A stretch of DNA of 64,000 bases from Heterobilharzia americana (Eukaryota; Platyhelminthes; Trematoda; Strigeidida; Schistosomatidae): positions 15,013,755 to 15,077,754 of the forward strand of contig OX104132.1 of assembly GCA_944470555.2 (NCBI GenBank), in the 5' to 3' direction. Shown piece by piece: positions 36,855-50,094 of the stretch. Both the position numbers and the translations under genes were made by a program. The notes under the pieces are model-generated. The model was not told the DNA's origin, made no database searches, and saw nothing but the letters and a program-made list of their open reading frames with translations. Position 1 is the stretch's first letter, and each line of letters begins with the position of its first letter.

Positions 36855-37565
36855 TCTTGTTCACATATAAACTATTTGTTAGAATACTTACTCCATTGAA
36901 AAGAAGAATTTGAAACATTCACATTCAAAACAAGTTGTTTGTCATTTTTTGTATCAGTCTTTATGTGTAAATATACAAGTTTATCGGAAAAGAGAGAAAG
37001 AAACAAATAAAAATAAAAAAACTAAACTCATGAATAAATTAAGTTCTGTCTAAAAATCAGAAAAACAAACACAAAACAGCTTAGTTGATTGAATTTCAAT
37101 TGGATTTTGTTACAATTTTATGCAGTGTATCTAAACCCAGCAATGAAACAAATGGCTACAATATTCTTTCAACCTGTTAACTTATGCTCTCGATAACTGT
37201 ATAACATTTTTAATGTACTTTTTTCTGGTAAACTAACCGAAACATTAATAACTTTTAGTATTTGAATTGTTACATGTTACTATGGTTACCTTTAAGCGCC
37301 TATTTCAGTTGAACTCCAGTTTATGCATCCTACTAGATGATTTTTCTTTTTCGGATATAGTCGTAAATCGATAAATAGTCGTTTTTGTCTTTCATTCGAC
37401 CTTGAAACATCTTTCTTGTTTAAATAAAGCAAGTTTTCCAGACTGATATACTATGATAGATGAAAACAAAACTAGGAAAGACTGAGTTACTGTTCAAATG
37501 CAGTTGGGAAGTAAGCAGCAGTGTGCATGTATATTTTTCCTGTAAGATAACACCTAACACCATCC
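36855..37565. other. No recognisable gene; may hold the 3' untranslated region of the frame to its right
   Basis: AT-rich sequence. If the minus-strand exon at 37570-37809 is real, its 3' untranslated region would run into this stretch. I did not find an unambiguous poly(A) signal at a convincing distance. Confidence 0.35.
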
Positions 37566-37569
37566 AGTT

Positions 37570-38415
37570 TCACGGAAAGCGTATTCTCATTTTTGTAGTG
37601 ACTTGAAACTTAAGTTTTCCCCTTTTTCCAATTCTCTCTAATATGTAATGTAAGTTGACCATCATTATTTCATCTTTTGAAGCATCTAACTCGGTTGAGC
37701 TTACGATTTGTAGCTTTCGGAAGTAGTCCAAATCTTGTGAACTACTCAGTGAATATTGATTTTCTCTAACGGTACCGTTAGTCTCCTTGCTTCGCAAGAA
37801 TAAGCGAAACTCAATAAAAGCATGAGTGATGAATCTGAAAAGGATGCAAATGTCTTTTGTTAAACACTAATTCCCCTTTAAGAAAGTATGTTTCACTGTC
37901 TAGTCGGTTAGATCAACATTTCAACAAAAGATTACCATAGATGACCATACTTACAAATGAACCAGAGATCTGGTGAAGTTCCCACTTTATAAGACTATTA
38001 GAACGGACAGGCAGATGGCTGATTGGTCAGTATTTATCAAGTACAATTTGGTCTGAGAAGATAATTTTTCAGGCTCAACTCGTCAACTATTGGCCAAGCC
38101 AGATAACCATGTAAACAGTTATATTTCCAGCCAGCTTTTGCCTTCTCCCAGGGTAACAAGTTTTACCTTCTCAGCTTTGTCTTCTGTTCTTTTCATCAGT
38201 GCTAGGACTGTATTTCCAGTGATTAGTATTCCTTGTCGTGTGTAAAAGGTATCTGGCTGTATAACTATAGTTTCTAATTGGTAACCCATGAGCAAGGAGA
38301 GGTCCGCAGTTCCAATATTATTCAGTTGCATCAGAGACAATAACTTGAGAACGCTTTCCTGTGAATTGGGCTTATGCCTGTCATCATGATCGTGCAAGAT
38401 AATGGAATGAGGATT
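37570..38415 (-). CDS. Unrecognised possible gene, last two exons (37570-37809 and 38167-38415)
   Basis: Two minus-strand open stretches are bounded by plausible splice signals and keep phase. The upstream exon (38415 to 38167, 249 bp) follows a tag-type acceptor (cctgtctagtag) and ends at a good donor (GAGAAG then gtaaaa). The second exon (37809 to 37570, 240 bp) follows ttttattgag and ends with a TGA stop. Together they give about 162 residues, hydrophilic and rich in Lys, Glu, Thr and Leu, without stops or low complexity and unlike any transposon protein here. I recognise no domain. Segments such as ETIVIQPDTFYTRQGILI and ELDASKDEIMMVNLHYILER look like real protein. Upstream exons were not found. 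It could also be two chance frames. Confidence 0.35.
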
Positions 38416-38499
38416 CTACTAGACAGGTTCTAATCAACACAGTATGTATGTAGTTCATTCAGTTGTATGAGTCTTGGCTATGACAGTTTCATTGGGTTG

Positions 38500-38800
38500 T
38501 AATCTGCTTGGTGGCCAACAGTGGAATCCACGATGAGCGTTTCATCCTACTTGGGACTCGTCATCTGGATGTAACTGAACACCAGTAAATGATGTGGTTC
38601 TCGCTGAGACTCGAACCCAGCACCCATCACTTCAAATGCCAAAGCATTAACTATTTGGCTCCTGGGGCACGACAACCATGTATTGTGCAACGATTATCAG
38701 GTATTTTTTGACACTTTTAATCTCACGTTGCCTACTGGGTCGAATCGCCCGATCTCTGTTGACAGATGGGCTCCTACGCGGATGTCTTGATACCACCCAA
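38500..38800 (-). repeat. Hammerhead SINE (Sm-alpha-like), complete unit
   Basis: In plus-strand order: the reversed hammerhead (38531-38577), the reversed head (about 38605-38665, with gagactcgaacccagcaccc) and the reversed tail (about 38735-38800, gatgggctcctacgcggatg). The ribozyme has C3 changed to A (AUGACGA). GAA is intact, the triplet is AUC and stem I is good. The single C3 change should inactivate it. Confidence 0.75.
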
Positions 38801-38804
38801 TTGC

Positions 38805-39840
38805 TTATTATGTTGTAATTTGCTTAGTGTTCTTCAATGAAATCCAGGAAGTTATCTGAAAGCATAGGATGGAAGTATCTTTAAACTTTAAGAAATTCAT
38901 ATTTATCTTTTGAGTACAGAGATCATATGATAAAGTATCATGGTTATAGACTATGTAGCTGAACGAGCAACCAGTGAACCTTGTGCAGAGCTGAAGGAAG
39001 TCGACCATCATTAACTTAGTAACCTGCTTTATCCACATATGTATGACTTCGAAATAGGATATAATTTTTTGGTCCTGCAGATACGCCTTATCGATGGGTT
39101 CCGGAAAATATAAAACATGACCCTCGGAGTATCAATCCATTGGCTGCAACTATAGTGTGAAGCTTTGGCTAGTTAGTGTAGGCATTTGACTTCTAATCGA
39201 TGTATCATGGGTATGAACCTTGGCTCATCGTCCAATGTTTGTGCAGCTAGGAAGTATCTTCACCGTCACACAACAGGTGTGGGCCATTAGCTACTCGACG
39301 ACTGTGGACATGGTTGCTAAGTATCATTTTTTTAATTTCCCCCCGAAGCTATCTGAAATCATATTAATCACTTAAAAAAACTTTTTAAAGCACCCAAAGA
39401 TTCCTTCTCGTCTAATCTTAAATGACTTAATTTTCATTAAATCAAAACAGAGAGAGAGAGAGAAAAGAAAAAAACACGATTCAAAGTCTAGCCTTTGTTT
39501 TGTTTCATCATGCATACTGAGAAAAAATTCATTCAAGTTTAGCATACTCTAATTCCATTCACTTTGTCTACAAACATAAACTCACACTGTTGACAGTTTA
39601 AAACCACCTCTATTACAGTTCGAAGAAGGAAAAAATATTCGTATTCACATATACATATTCGTATACACACACACAGACAGACACAAACAAACAAATAAAC
39701 AGGCATAACTACAAGCAACCTTTAGATTATTTTGTTCATTTTTTCTCTCTCCAATGAACCTGTTTTTTCTAATTTACTAATCGATGAGTTAAGGATTCAC
39801 GCATAGTCACTGCTATTCAGAATTTAACAATGACAATAAG
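38805..39840. other. No recognisable gene; one weak tRNA-like block and AG/AC-rich tracts
   Basis: A minus-strand frame at 38808-39038 has no recognised domain. Around 39166-39230 a block has weak A- and B-box similarity (ttggctagttagtgtagg and gggtatgaacct), possibly a further SINE. Short AG (39449-39463) and AC/AAC-rich (39664-39700) tracts are present. Confidence 0.35.
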
Positions 39841-39845
39841 ATAGA

Positions 39846-39925
39846 AGTAGTATTCATCATCGACTGACATCAGTTGGAAAACCATTGTGGCTAGCAGAGG
39901 AATTCAGGACGCTCGTTTCATCTTT
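39846..39925 (-). repeat. Chimeric junction of family B SINE start and hammerhead SINE arm
   Basis: The first about 45 bp (agaagtagtattcatcatcg to accattg) is the left edge of family B. It passes directly into gtggctagcagaggaattca, the end of a reversed hammerhead unit. The GAA strand region (gctcgtttcatc) is present but the remainder of the ribozyme is gone. Confidence 0.55.
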
Positions 39926-40004
39926 GCTGATTTTCTTGTTATGACAAAGTATAAATAACTGTGACTCTCCAAGGTTGTAATAACTATTCATTGAATGCAT
40001 AATT

Positions 40005-40100
40005 TCGGTATAGTATCGGGTCAGAGACCCGGTGTTTGCTGGTTCGAATCCCACCGCTGTTCAAACTTCCATCTCACCTTTAATCATTACCTAGTATTAA
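40005..40100 (+). repeat. tRNA-like SINE (family C), B-box region
   Basis: The block cagagacccggtgtttgctg, the B box (tggttcgaatcccacc) and a trailer (caaacttccatctcaccttt) match the family C plan. The A-box half is missing. Confidence 0.55.
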
Positions 40101-40585
40101 AAATTCTTCTATCGAAAAGTTAAGTGTAATACAGTACACTTTGACTGAAGTTGTGTGGTTGTAGGCTTCCGATCGGAGGTCGTGAACCTAAGTTTCACCT
40201 TTGTTGCTACTCTCTCTAATAGTTTATCATTTAAATGAAAATAATCACCTAAGTGGTTAACAGTTATTGAATGAAATATGGTGCGAGATATGCTTGACAC
40301 TATCGACAATGTTATTCAGCATCAACTTCTCTATTGTATAACTGAAATCATATTCATAAACCGAAGTTTTCATTTCTTATGGTCATTCAATAAGAAAAAG
40401 AATTATCAGCAACACCTGTGGAAAATGCAGAAAGAAATGGTGTGGTTGAAATGCTTGTGAAGATGTATATCAAACATTGGCTGATATGATTTATTTCCAG
40501 CCAGTCATCGTGTCGACTCTGGCAACAATATGTTTCAAAAGTGAATGTATACGCTTTATATCCTTTAGACTTACATTAGTTTTAG

Positions 40586-40944
40586 AAGTAGTATTCATCA
40601 TGGACTGATATCAGTTGGGGAACCATTGAAAACCATCTGGGAGAACTGCACAGCTGTTCCGTACAACTAGTATGGGACTCCTCAGCAGTACGCACCCACG
40701 ACCCGGCTACAGATCGAACTCAGCACCTTCAAGTTTCATGGCGAACGCGTTCATTCTTCAGTCACTGGATCGGTTTCCAGTGGTTGATAATTTCCGACTC
40801 CTGTCAATTCACGATATGGCGTGTCTGTCACCCAAGGTCTTCAGTTAGCATCCACTTCACATCCGACTGGTTGACCCCACAGGTTACGGCTTCTCATTAG
40901 AGCTTCATGATATCCCTCTGGAAGCAAGTCACTAATGAGCACTA
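40586..40944 (-). repeat. tRNA-like SINE (family B), copy 2 of a nearly identical pair
   Basis: Gap-free match over 359 bp to 34775-35133, with substitutions near 40800, 40815 and 40824 only. Structure is as described for copy 1. A third start of the same family (aagtagtatttatcatgg) follows at about 40985 but breaks off after some 55 bp. Confidence 0.85.
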
Positions 40945-40979
40945 TACAGTAATGTATTTTTGAGATGAATGGGGATTTT

Positions 40980-41350
40980 TAATTTAGAAGTAGTATTTAT
41001 CATGGACTGACATCAGTTGGGGAAACATTGAACCATTGTTAACAGAATGACTTAATCTACTTTAAATAGGGTTTTTAAAGCAGTTTATCTGTTTATACAT
41101 TTTAATAAGGCCTTAAGAGGACAAAGATTACTAGTTGATATCATGCCCTAGTTTCTGTATACTCGTACACACTATAATAACTTATTCATTTCGGAGGTTT
41201 GTTGGGACTTATTTATTGATTTCAGGTTAATATTCATTATGAACTGACGTTGGTTAGGGAACCATTGAAAATCTGGGAGAACTGGACATCTGTTTCGTCC
41301 TAGCCCGAGACTCATCAGTGATACGCATCCATGGCCCCTCCAGAGATGAT
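40980..41350 (-). repeat. Two truncated family B SINE copies
   Basis: A short left-edge piece lies at 40983-41040. A longer one lies at about 41222-41350 (taatattcattatgaactga, then actggacatctgtttcgtcc, then gactcatcagtgatacgc). The second ends abruptly where the Penelope-like RT fragment begins. Confidence 0.55.
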
Positions 41351-41371
41351 GGACAGAGGGATTGAGACATT

Positions 41372-42020
41372 TTGAACATTGAAAATAGAGTTATGCGCGT
41401 TATCGATATAGAATCTCTGTTTACTAACGTTCTGATACAGGAAACAACGGATTATAATTGTCATTATATTAGGATAAACAGCATTCAACTACCATTACCA
41501 GATGTTCTCATGAAAGAACTCATTCTGTTACATAAACAGAACATCAGATTCAACTTTAAGAATAAAGTATACCCACAAATTGATGGTGTTGCAATGGGGA
41601 ACCCTATAGGGCCCCTGTTCACTGCAGTATTTTTGTCTATATTGGAAAAGCAAATGGAAGGTACCTTACAAAACTTCACTTTCATAAACGATATGTGAAT
41701 GATGGTGATGACCATGAATCAATAAGAAATTTTATTGTTTTTTTCAGTTGTATCTATCAAGATCTCTTCATAACATGTCAATAGGAACGAGGTGATGAAT
41801 TAGGTCTTATGGGCATCTTAACTCCACGCAAACTTATGGAACTACCGGACGGACAATGTCTTCACTTTGGTAGCTTTTCGCTACTCTGGTTAAATGTCTA
41901 TTCTCAAGAGCTTGCAAATTTTGTACCAGTGATACACTGGAAGATGAGATATAATGCATATATTCTGTTGTACAGACCAACTATTATCCGGAAAAGTTCA
42001 TTATATTCCACAGTAAAGAT
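41372..42020 (+). mobile_element. Penelope-like element RT fragment
   Basis: The plus strand has a well-kept Penelope-type RT core: VIDIESLFTNVLIQET, LPDVLMKELILLHKQNIRF and IDGVAMGNPIGPLFTAVFLS. After a frameshift the palm motif reads KRYVNDGDD, where active elements have YVDD, so a catalytic Asp is Asn. A further frame (LTPRKLMELPDGQCLHFGSF, about 41816-41870) matches the region after the palm. Neither the start of the RT nor a GIY-YIG part is present. It is similar to, but not the same copy as, the fragment at 16.9-17.4 kb. Confidence 0.78.
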
Positions 42021-42535
42021 CAACTAGTCACCGAGATGACAGTCAGGGTAACAGTAAAAGCGACCTTCATCATCTTACCACTTAAACGTGACTAGATTAT
42101 GCAGCGGACAGCTCAAATGTTTCAGTCAGCTACCAAACACACTTCTTATGTCGTTTCCTTTTTTTTATTTCATCTAAAGGCCATTTTTTCTTTCAGTGAC
42201 AACTGTATAAGAGCGAAATTCAGTTAACTCTACCACACATTGTATCTACAACTTCCCCGGGAGGTGTAGGGACACTCATTTAGATGAAATTAACAGAATG
42301 ATATAATATTGTTGGCTGGCTATCAAATCACTTGGCAAAATCAAATGTACTTAACATGAATAGAAATCAAGCTTCACCTATAGCCAAGCACTGATTGATG
42401 ACTGGTCACGAAATGAATATTAATGACTATCTTTCTATTGTTTCACTTAACCTGAATCCAAAATTATTAAAGGTCACTGAAACACTGGATGAATCACACA
42501 CCCAGAGTTATGCCTTCAGAAAATAATGGGTATGA
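42021..42535. other. No recognisable gene; may contain decayed Penelope-like sequence
   Basis: AT-rich sequence continuing from the PLE fragment. No clear motif could be read. Confidence 0.35.
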
Positions 42536-42539
42536 CTTC

Positions 42540-42720
42540 TGGTTGATATTTGTCATGGACTGACATCAGTTGGAGAAACATTGGGAACCTGGAAGTACTG
42601 GATAACTGTTCCGTCCCAGTGTGAGACCCCTCGGAAGGGTGCACCCGCGACTCTACCCCATCAGAAACTGAACTCAAGACCTTCAATTCTCGTGGCGAAT
42701 GCGTTAACTATGATAATCTA
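42540..42720 (-). repeat. tRNA-like SINE (family B)
   Basis: Plus-strand text: gtcatggactgacatcagtt, acctggaagtactggataac, gtgtgagacccctcggaagg, then agaaactgaactcaagacct (a decayed reversed B box) and ggcgaatgcgttaacta (the reversed A box). It is moderately diverged. Confidence 0.6.
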
Positions 42721-42724
42721 TTCT

Positions 42725-43330
42725 TATGAATCGTGTTAACTGTTATGCGAGTGTAGAGATGATATCAGCTGGTAATATTTGTCTTCTCAATGACTTATTT
42801 AAATTTAAACGGAATGCTAACGATTAAAATTATTCCTCAGAAGAATATTCAATGACACTATTCCTATCCAAAGTGACACTATAGTTGCCATGACATCAAA
42901 ACGTTAGATAAGCAAAAGAAAGAAATGTAGACAGTCAGAGTTCACTTGTCATTTCATCTTATCACCATAGAACTAAATACTCCTCAAATGTTATGCAGAT
43001 TCATGGAAATATTCACTGTGACTAAGTTAACAATTTCTTTCCATCTATCTGTAAGTAAACACAAGTTATCATAAACATATCACTTTGACTGAAACATAAA
43101 ATTCACACATAGACAGCTTGTTTGTTATACTGAATTAAAAATGAAGGTCAGAATTTCACATCATTTTTGAAAATGTCATCATTTCTACCCTGAAAATAGT
43201 GAAAATAAGTTTGGAGTTGGTGTAAATGACTTATGAAATGCACAAAATAAATATTTATCACTGGTTGGATATAAAAGTGCTGTCCTGACTGAGTATTCTG
43301 AAACTATGAATGACTTGTATAACAGTAGTA
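42725..43330. other. No recognisable gene
   Basis: AT-rich sequence without supported features. Confidence 0.4.
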
Positions 43331-43334
43331 GCGT

Positions 43335-43560
43335 ACTTCGTGGCTAGCAGTGAAATCCACAATGTGTATCTCGTCCTATGTTGGACTCGTCAGTTGGATG
43401 TTCCTGTTCCCCACTGAGACTCGAACCTTGTGCCTATTGCCTCAAACCCCAAAGTGATCTCAACTAGATCACTGCGGCACAACAACCATTACTCTTTATT
43501 GATACTTTTAATCTCCCGCTGCTATACTGGGTCGAATGATCGGCCTCAGTAAACAACAGC
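43335..43560 (-). repeat. Hammerhead SINE (Sm-alpha-like), minus-strand half of an inverted pair
   Basis: The reversed hammerhead lies at about 43350-43400 and the reversed head at 43410-43475 (gagactcgaaccttgtgcct). CUGACGA is intact, but the GAA strand reads GAG, so A14 is G, and the cleavage triplet is AUU. It is inactive. Confidence 0.72.
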
Positions 43561-43760
43561 TGATACCTGTTAAACAAGAGATGTCTGTCGCACGCAGTGG
43601 CCAAGTACAGAACGCCTTGGCTATTGAAGCGATGAAAACTGGGTTCGAGTCTCAGTGGTTCCAGTATCACTCACTAGGGTTCAGGTACATCCAGCTGACA
43701 AGTCCAAAATAGGATGAAGTGCGTGTCCTGGACTCCACTGAAAGTCACCAATTAAACTAC
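43561..43760 (+). repeat. Hammerhead SINE (Sm-alpha-like), plus-strand half of an inverted pair
   Basis: The linker (gatacctgttaaacaagaga) and head (A box gcagtggccaagtacag, B box gggttcgagtctcag) are followed by a hammerhead at 43690-43735. G8 is A (CUGACAA), GAA is intact, the triplet is GUC and stem I is good. The single G8 change should abolish activity. The B box is perfect. Confidence 0.72.
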
Positions 43761-43764
43761 AGTA

Positions 43765-44300
43765 TGACTAGTAGACACTTGTCAGTTTGAAAAGGAATGA
43801 GAGACCAGTTCCTGGGCTAAATGAAAGTCACAATGTTAGTTTGACTTAAGAATTGCAAGGTTTAAAAATTAAAAATGAATAAGGACAGGGAAATGCAAAT
43901 TCTTTTCTGGATACACAATTCTCACCTCAATTTTTGCATTGTCAGATATTCAAAAACAACGCGAAATAAACGTTTTCTTACACTATTCGTAAGGTTATTT
44001 TGTGTTTTGTAGATTGGTGGACACGAATCTTTTGGGATTGTGTATTCGCTGTCAGTCCAGTGTTGTATTATTCAGCCAATGCTTGATCTGGCTTTACATT
44101 TATTCAGTCATTTTGGAAGGTATCAGCGTCGACGATGACAAATTTGTCTCCATGTATGGCTTACATACCTAGCTAGATTTTAATAAATAGCTTCATAACC
44201 AAAGGAAACACAATTTACATACCATATGAGACATTTTGGTGACTGCTATGAATCCTCTGCTTTCCCTCATTTTCTCTTCACCTTTAGGATTAATATATTA
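43765..44300. other. No recognisable gene
   Basis: AT-rich sequence without supported features. Confidence 0.4.
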
Positions 44301-44309
44301 TTACTATTA

Positions 44310-45945
<1,636 letters not shown>

Positions 45946-45949
45946 GTGA

Positions 45950-46550
45950 TGATAAATATATGACACACTTTAATTACTGTGGAAGGAGCCGTCTCTTATA
46001 GAGAATAAAATGACAAAAAATGAAATCCTACATAACAGGATAGTCTGTGGTATAGAGAAGTTTTATTACAATAGTCCAGTATTCATAAAGTATATTAAAG
46101 GAATTCAGGTAGCTAGAGTGATTGTACATTTTCATAACACAACAACAGACAAGACAGCTTTCCTTCTCCAAAATTAAGTCAAACTATATTCGAAAACTGC
46201 TCAAACAATTCAGAGTGACCTGAAACAGATTTGTATCATGAAGTCTCAAGTAAATTCCTGTAGAGAAAGTCGATTCATACAATGAATTCAAATTTTTCTG
46301 GAATATTTAGAAATCATAGACGCTTAGAAGCAGAGAATATTATGTGGAACTCATCTTGAATATCCTCCACAACTGTTCTTCGGAATACTCACCAAAGCAT
46401 ATGTACGTTAAGAAAAATTTACGTATGATTTTACACGTCGATTTGTATCCCCGACGAATGAATACAACCTAAAGTATACTAGTCGCACCAGGAGATTTTA
46501 TTGTTCCACTTATACATCATGAAGGAGAAGCACGGACAAATGTATATGAA
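45950..46550. other. No recognisable gene
   Basis: AT-rich sequence between the RTE leader and a hammerhead SINE; nothing supported. Confidence 0.4.
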
Positions 46551-46554
46551 GAAC

Positions 46555-46835
46555 TGTCATGCCCCAGTGGTCTAGTGGACAACGCCTCAGAGTTTGAAGC
46601 CACGGGTACAAGATTCCAGTTTCAGTGGGAATAACATCTCACACTGGGGTTCAGATACGTCCAATTGACGAATTCCAAGTCGGACGAAACGATCATAATG
46701 GATTCCATTTCTAGTCACCAAGCGGACTACAACATAATCGCGTAGTATCAGTGCATCCACATAGGAACCTATCTGCCAATTAAAGTCGAGCAGTTCGACC
46801 CAGTATATCAATAGGGGATTACAAGTGTCAAACTA
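46555..46835 (+). repeat. Hammerhead SINE (Sm-alpha-like), complete single unit
   Basis: Head (A box gtggtctagtggacaacgc; decayed B box gattccagttt), hammerhead (46654-46700) and tail (atccacataggaacctatct to ggggattacaagtgtcaaac) are all present in order. C3 is U (UUGACGA), GAA is intact and the cleavage triplet is lost (cataatgg). It is inactive. Confidence 0.72.
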
Positions 46836-46839
46836 CAAC

Positions 46840-47755
46840 TCTAATCCAAAATAAAAAACAAATTAGTCATGGAAATTCCTTTCAGTTTACTCACAAGATT
46901 GATTGTTGCTTCATCATCTATCTCATGGTGTAAATCTCCTTTATACTACCATGTGTTGCGAAGGTCACATTGTTTTACACTGTAAAAGGGTAAACAGCAA
47001 AAATATAGAGACCTGTATTCAGCTATATTTGAAGTGAGTAGAACACCAAACCACCATCCTCCTCATACTGGACTACGAATTTTTTCCATCACTTCAAAAT
47101 GAATGATAGCATATTATTTATCTCCGGTGTGAACGTGTTTCAAATAAGAAACTAAGCCTTAACTTAAATCAATCAATTTCTGATAGATCCCTAAACTAAA
47201 TATAAACTGACTACTCACAAACCGTCTACCTCAAGATGAGTTTTTCAAACTTCTAGTCGAAAACCATGAGCTATGTGCTCACTTAATTTAAGTATGAGGG
47301 TAGATATGCGGAATCAACACCTAAATGAAAGTTACTCAATATTTGAAATTTGGAAACATGAGATATTTGACCTTAACCCTGAATCCGGAAGCTTCACATT
47401 AAGATCTGATCATCGGTTCACCCGTGATGAAGCAGGATGTAACAGCTCCTCGGTGTCTCTAATTTAAAATAGTTTTTTATTTTGTGGCCACTTTTGATCC
47501 TTAGTGAAAACCCTTTGGAAGTAATCAGTTATTCGAGGAACAGTACAGCATTATCAGCGTGTAATATTACATTAATTTACCCATTGTACAACATTTTTAA
47601 AACATTAAAAATGGTTCTGTTTAACAATATATATAATAACGAATTACAGAATTATTGAAATATTTAATGACTTCAGGGATATGATAACTTTTGGCTATTA
47701 CAAAATTGATTTGATAAGACAATGTCTAACAAGATTGGTTTAAGTTTTGTATATG
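46840..47755. other. No recognisable gene
   Basis: AT-rich sequence. The right part, from about 47570, may be the 3' trailer of the CR1 copy that follows. Confidence 0.35.
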
Positions 47756-47759
47756 GTTG

Positions 47760-49250
47760 TGCGTGCATAGAGTTTAATAATACTTACTTCTTGTCTTCCC
47801 AGATGACAGACATAGAGAGGGATGCGGATGCAGAGAGTGGTTTTCATCAAATAAAATATTTTTTGCCGGTAGTCTACAAGAATTCACATGCCTATCCGCC
47901 ACTGCATTTATCAACTCGGTTAGGGGTGTGCTACTTGCTCTACTCAATACAAAGTATTCTTTTTTCGGAGTCCAGGAAAGAATAAGGGGAAACAACAAGC
48001 TAATAAAGGCAAAATGCAAGAGTTAATGAAACGTCAGCGTAGAGGCTGAGTTATGCTAGACAGTCTTAGTTCCGTAATATAAAAGATCAAGTGAAGGATT
48101 TCCCTAGAAATCAGTAAGATATGAGCGGATCAAAAAACACCAGAAGAAAAGCATCAGTCAAGATGAACCAAGCTTGCTATATTCTGTATAACAAGAATCT
48201 TCAGACTGAAGCAATATGTCTTGAGCTAGAATTAACCATATGACATTGGTAGGGATTAAGTGTGAGACTATTTAAGGGAGATCAGTGACCAATTTTATTG
48301 AAGAAGCTACTAAACTGAGAAAATTCAGAAGAGGAGATGATCGGCATAGATAGATACTGTCAGGTCATTAGCATACTTACCAAAGTCAGCCTTAGTTGAG
48401 TTTGGTAAGTCATGCAAAAGAAAGAAGAAAGGAAAAGAGAAAGAACAGTACCTCGAGGCACACCGGCTTCACTAAGCAGCGAATTAATGTCCTGTCTTCT
48501 CTCAGAGCAATAAGAATAAGGCCAGTTTACAATCCAGGACTCAATTCGAGTACTGGTAAGCCTGCTTAATAAGGGGGGTCTAGGGATAAAGTCAAAGGCA
48601 GAAGTATAATTTAAGAAGGCAGAGCTAACATACTTAGCGCCTTTATCCAGACTGGCGAAGATAATGTGATGTAAAACAACTACAGCATTCAAGGTACTCT
48701 TTTTGGGTTTGTAGGCAAATTTTTTTGAATCTCTAAAAGCCTTCAAATGAGTTTCAGGAGCACGAAGCCATAGTTTTTCCACTGTTTTTTGGAATGGGGA
48801 GATGACTGCAATCAGTCAGAATTTCACTTTTGCTCCAGTAGATACGGACATAGGTACCGGAACCATTTTAATTTCTTTCCAGGTAGTTGGTACGTCGTTT
48901 CTCCAAAAAACCCACTAAAATTCTGTATGAGTGGATGGTATAGAATATAAGCACATTTCATGAAAAGAATACCAAGCATATCATCTGGTCCGGGGCATTG
49001 AAAAAGTTTTAATGATTTTAGGTATTTGAACACTTGAAAAACTAGATAGGATAACATTTGTGGGTTTACGTATGAATAACTCGCTTAATGTACACAAGTT
49101 TTCACAGGTTTCATTTCTGAGTTTTCTCTTTCCAGTAAAACCATTAAAAAGTCTTCATACACTATGGGGATTTTTATATGACATAATCTTCTGGAAATAC
49201 ATTTTAAGTTTAACAAAACGAAATTCAATGAAGGGGATTTCATTTTAACG
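47760..49250 (-). mobile_element. CR1-clade LINE fragment, RT and C-terminal region
   Basis: The minus strand matches the CR1 copy at 6.4-9.4 kb from the end of the endonuclease-RT linker onward. It carries KEIKMVPVPMSVSTGAKVKF, FRDSKKFAYKPKKSTLNAVV, LNYTSAFDFIPRPPLLSRL and AGVPRGTVLSLFLSSFF, then a gap, then LINAVADRHVNSCRLPAKNI at the C-terminus. The YADD palm motif is not readable; the region after MLMT near 48360 has decayed. Frameshifts are numerous. It is 5'-truncated near 49250. Confidence 0.82.
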
Positions 49251-49254
49251 AATC

Positions 49255-49770
49255 ATTTTCATCAGCTTTACGGTATGTAGGTCAGTCTAGACTTTCTGTA
49301 TACGTGATCTAACTGAACTGGTTATGCAGACCGTGTTTTCAAGCAGTATCCTGCTTAACTGAGTAGAGGAGAATGCTGATCAAGTAACAGCAGCATTATG
49401 GATCGTTTTGCTGGTTATTATCGTAGTGTTCGTCAAAGTCTTCCTTTTTTAATCCTGTATATAGTCATAGTTAATTGTTCAAAAATAGTATTGATTTATC
49501 AGTTTTGTATAGCAAAGATGTTGGCAAACTAACAAATAAAGCCCAAGCTATGCGTTTAAAAGAGGCGATTGAAATCCTTGATTTCCTCTCAGTCGTATTC
49601 CATCCCTGACTTCCTTCACCGCTACAGTAATCATTTCACTCTAAATGACTGATTATTGTGTTTCTGCTTACTTTGTGGCCTACTGTTTTGCGTGCATGCG
49701 TGTTGGTTCCAATTTCTCACTAAGGTCTTGTAATACTGTACTCTGATTTCTAATTTGACGTTATTGTTTG
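49255..49770. other. No recognisable gene
   Basis: AT-rich sequence with nothing supported. Confidence 0.4.
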
Positions 49771-49774
49771 ATGG

Positions 49775-50080
49775 TGAATAGTAGTAGAATCCGGGACGCA
49801 GGTTTTGTCCCATTTGGGGCTCGTCAGCTGGATGTGCTTACCTCAGGGTGAGTGATTTTGTTCCTACTGAGACTCGAACTCAGGATCGATTGCTTCGAAC
49901 GCCAGAGAGTCATCCACTTGGCCACTGAGTTACGGTAGTCACATCGTGTGCTGCGGGGATAGCATGGTTTTTTGATGTTATAGCTTGTAAGTATCCGTCT
50001 TTGATTAGACAGAACTGATCGGCCATCACAGGCATAATGGCCCCTACATAGACGCCTCGATACTATCGGTATTTTTAGTT
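49775..50080 (-). repeat. Hammerhead SINE (Sm-alpha-like), complete unit with one core change
   Basis: Reversed hammerhead (49789-49836), head (about 49850-49935, with gagactcgaactcaggatcg and gccactgagttacg) and tail (about 50000-50070). The ribozyme keeps CUGACGA, a good stem II, a GUC triplet and a well-paired stem I (AUCCAG with CCGGAU). The GAA strand reads AAA, so G12 is A. This single change is enough to inactivate a copy that otherwise looks very good. Confidence 0.75.
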
Positions 50081-50094
50081 TTTGATATTAATGA

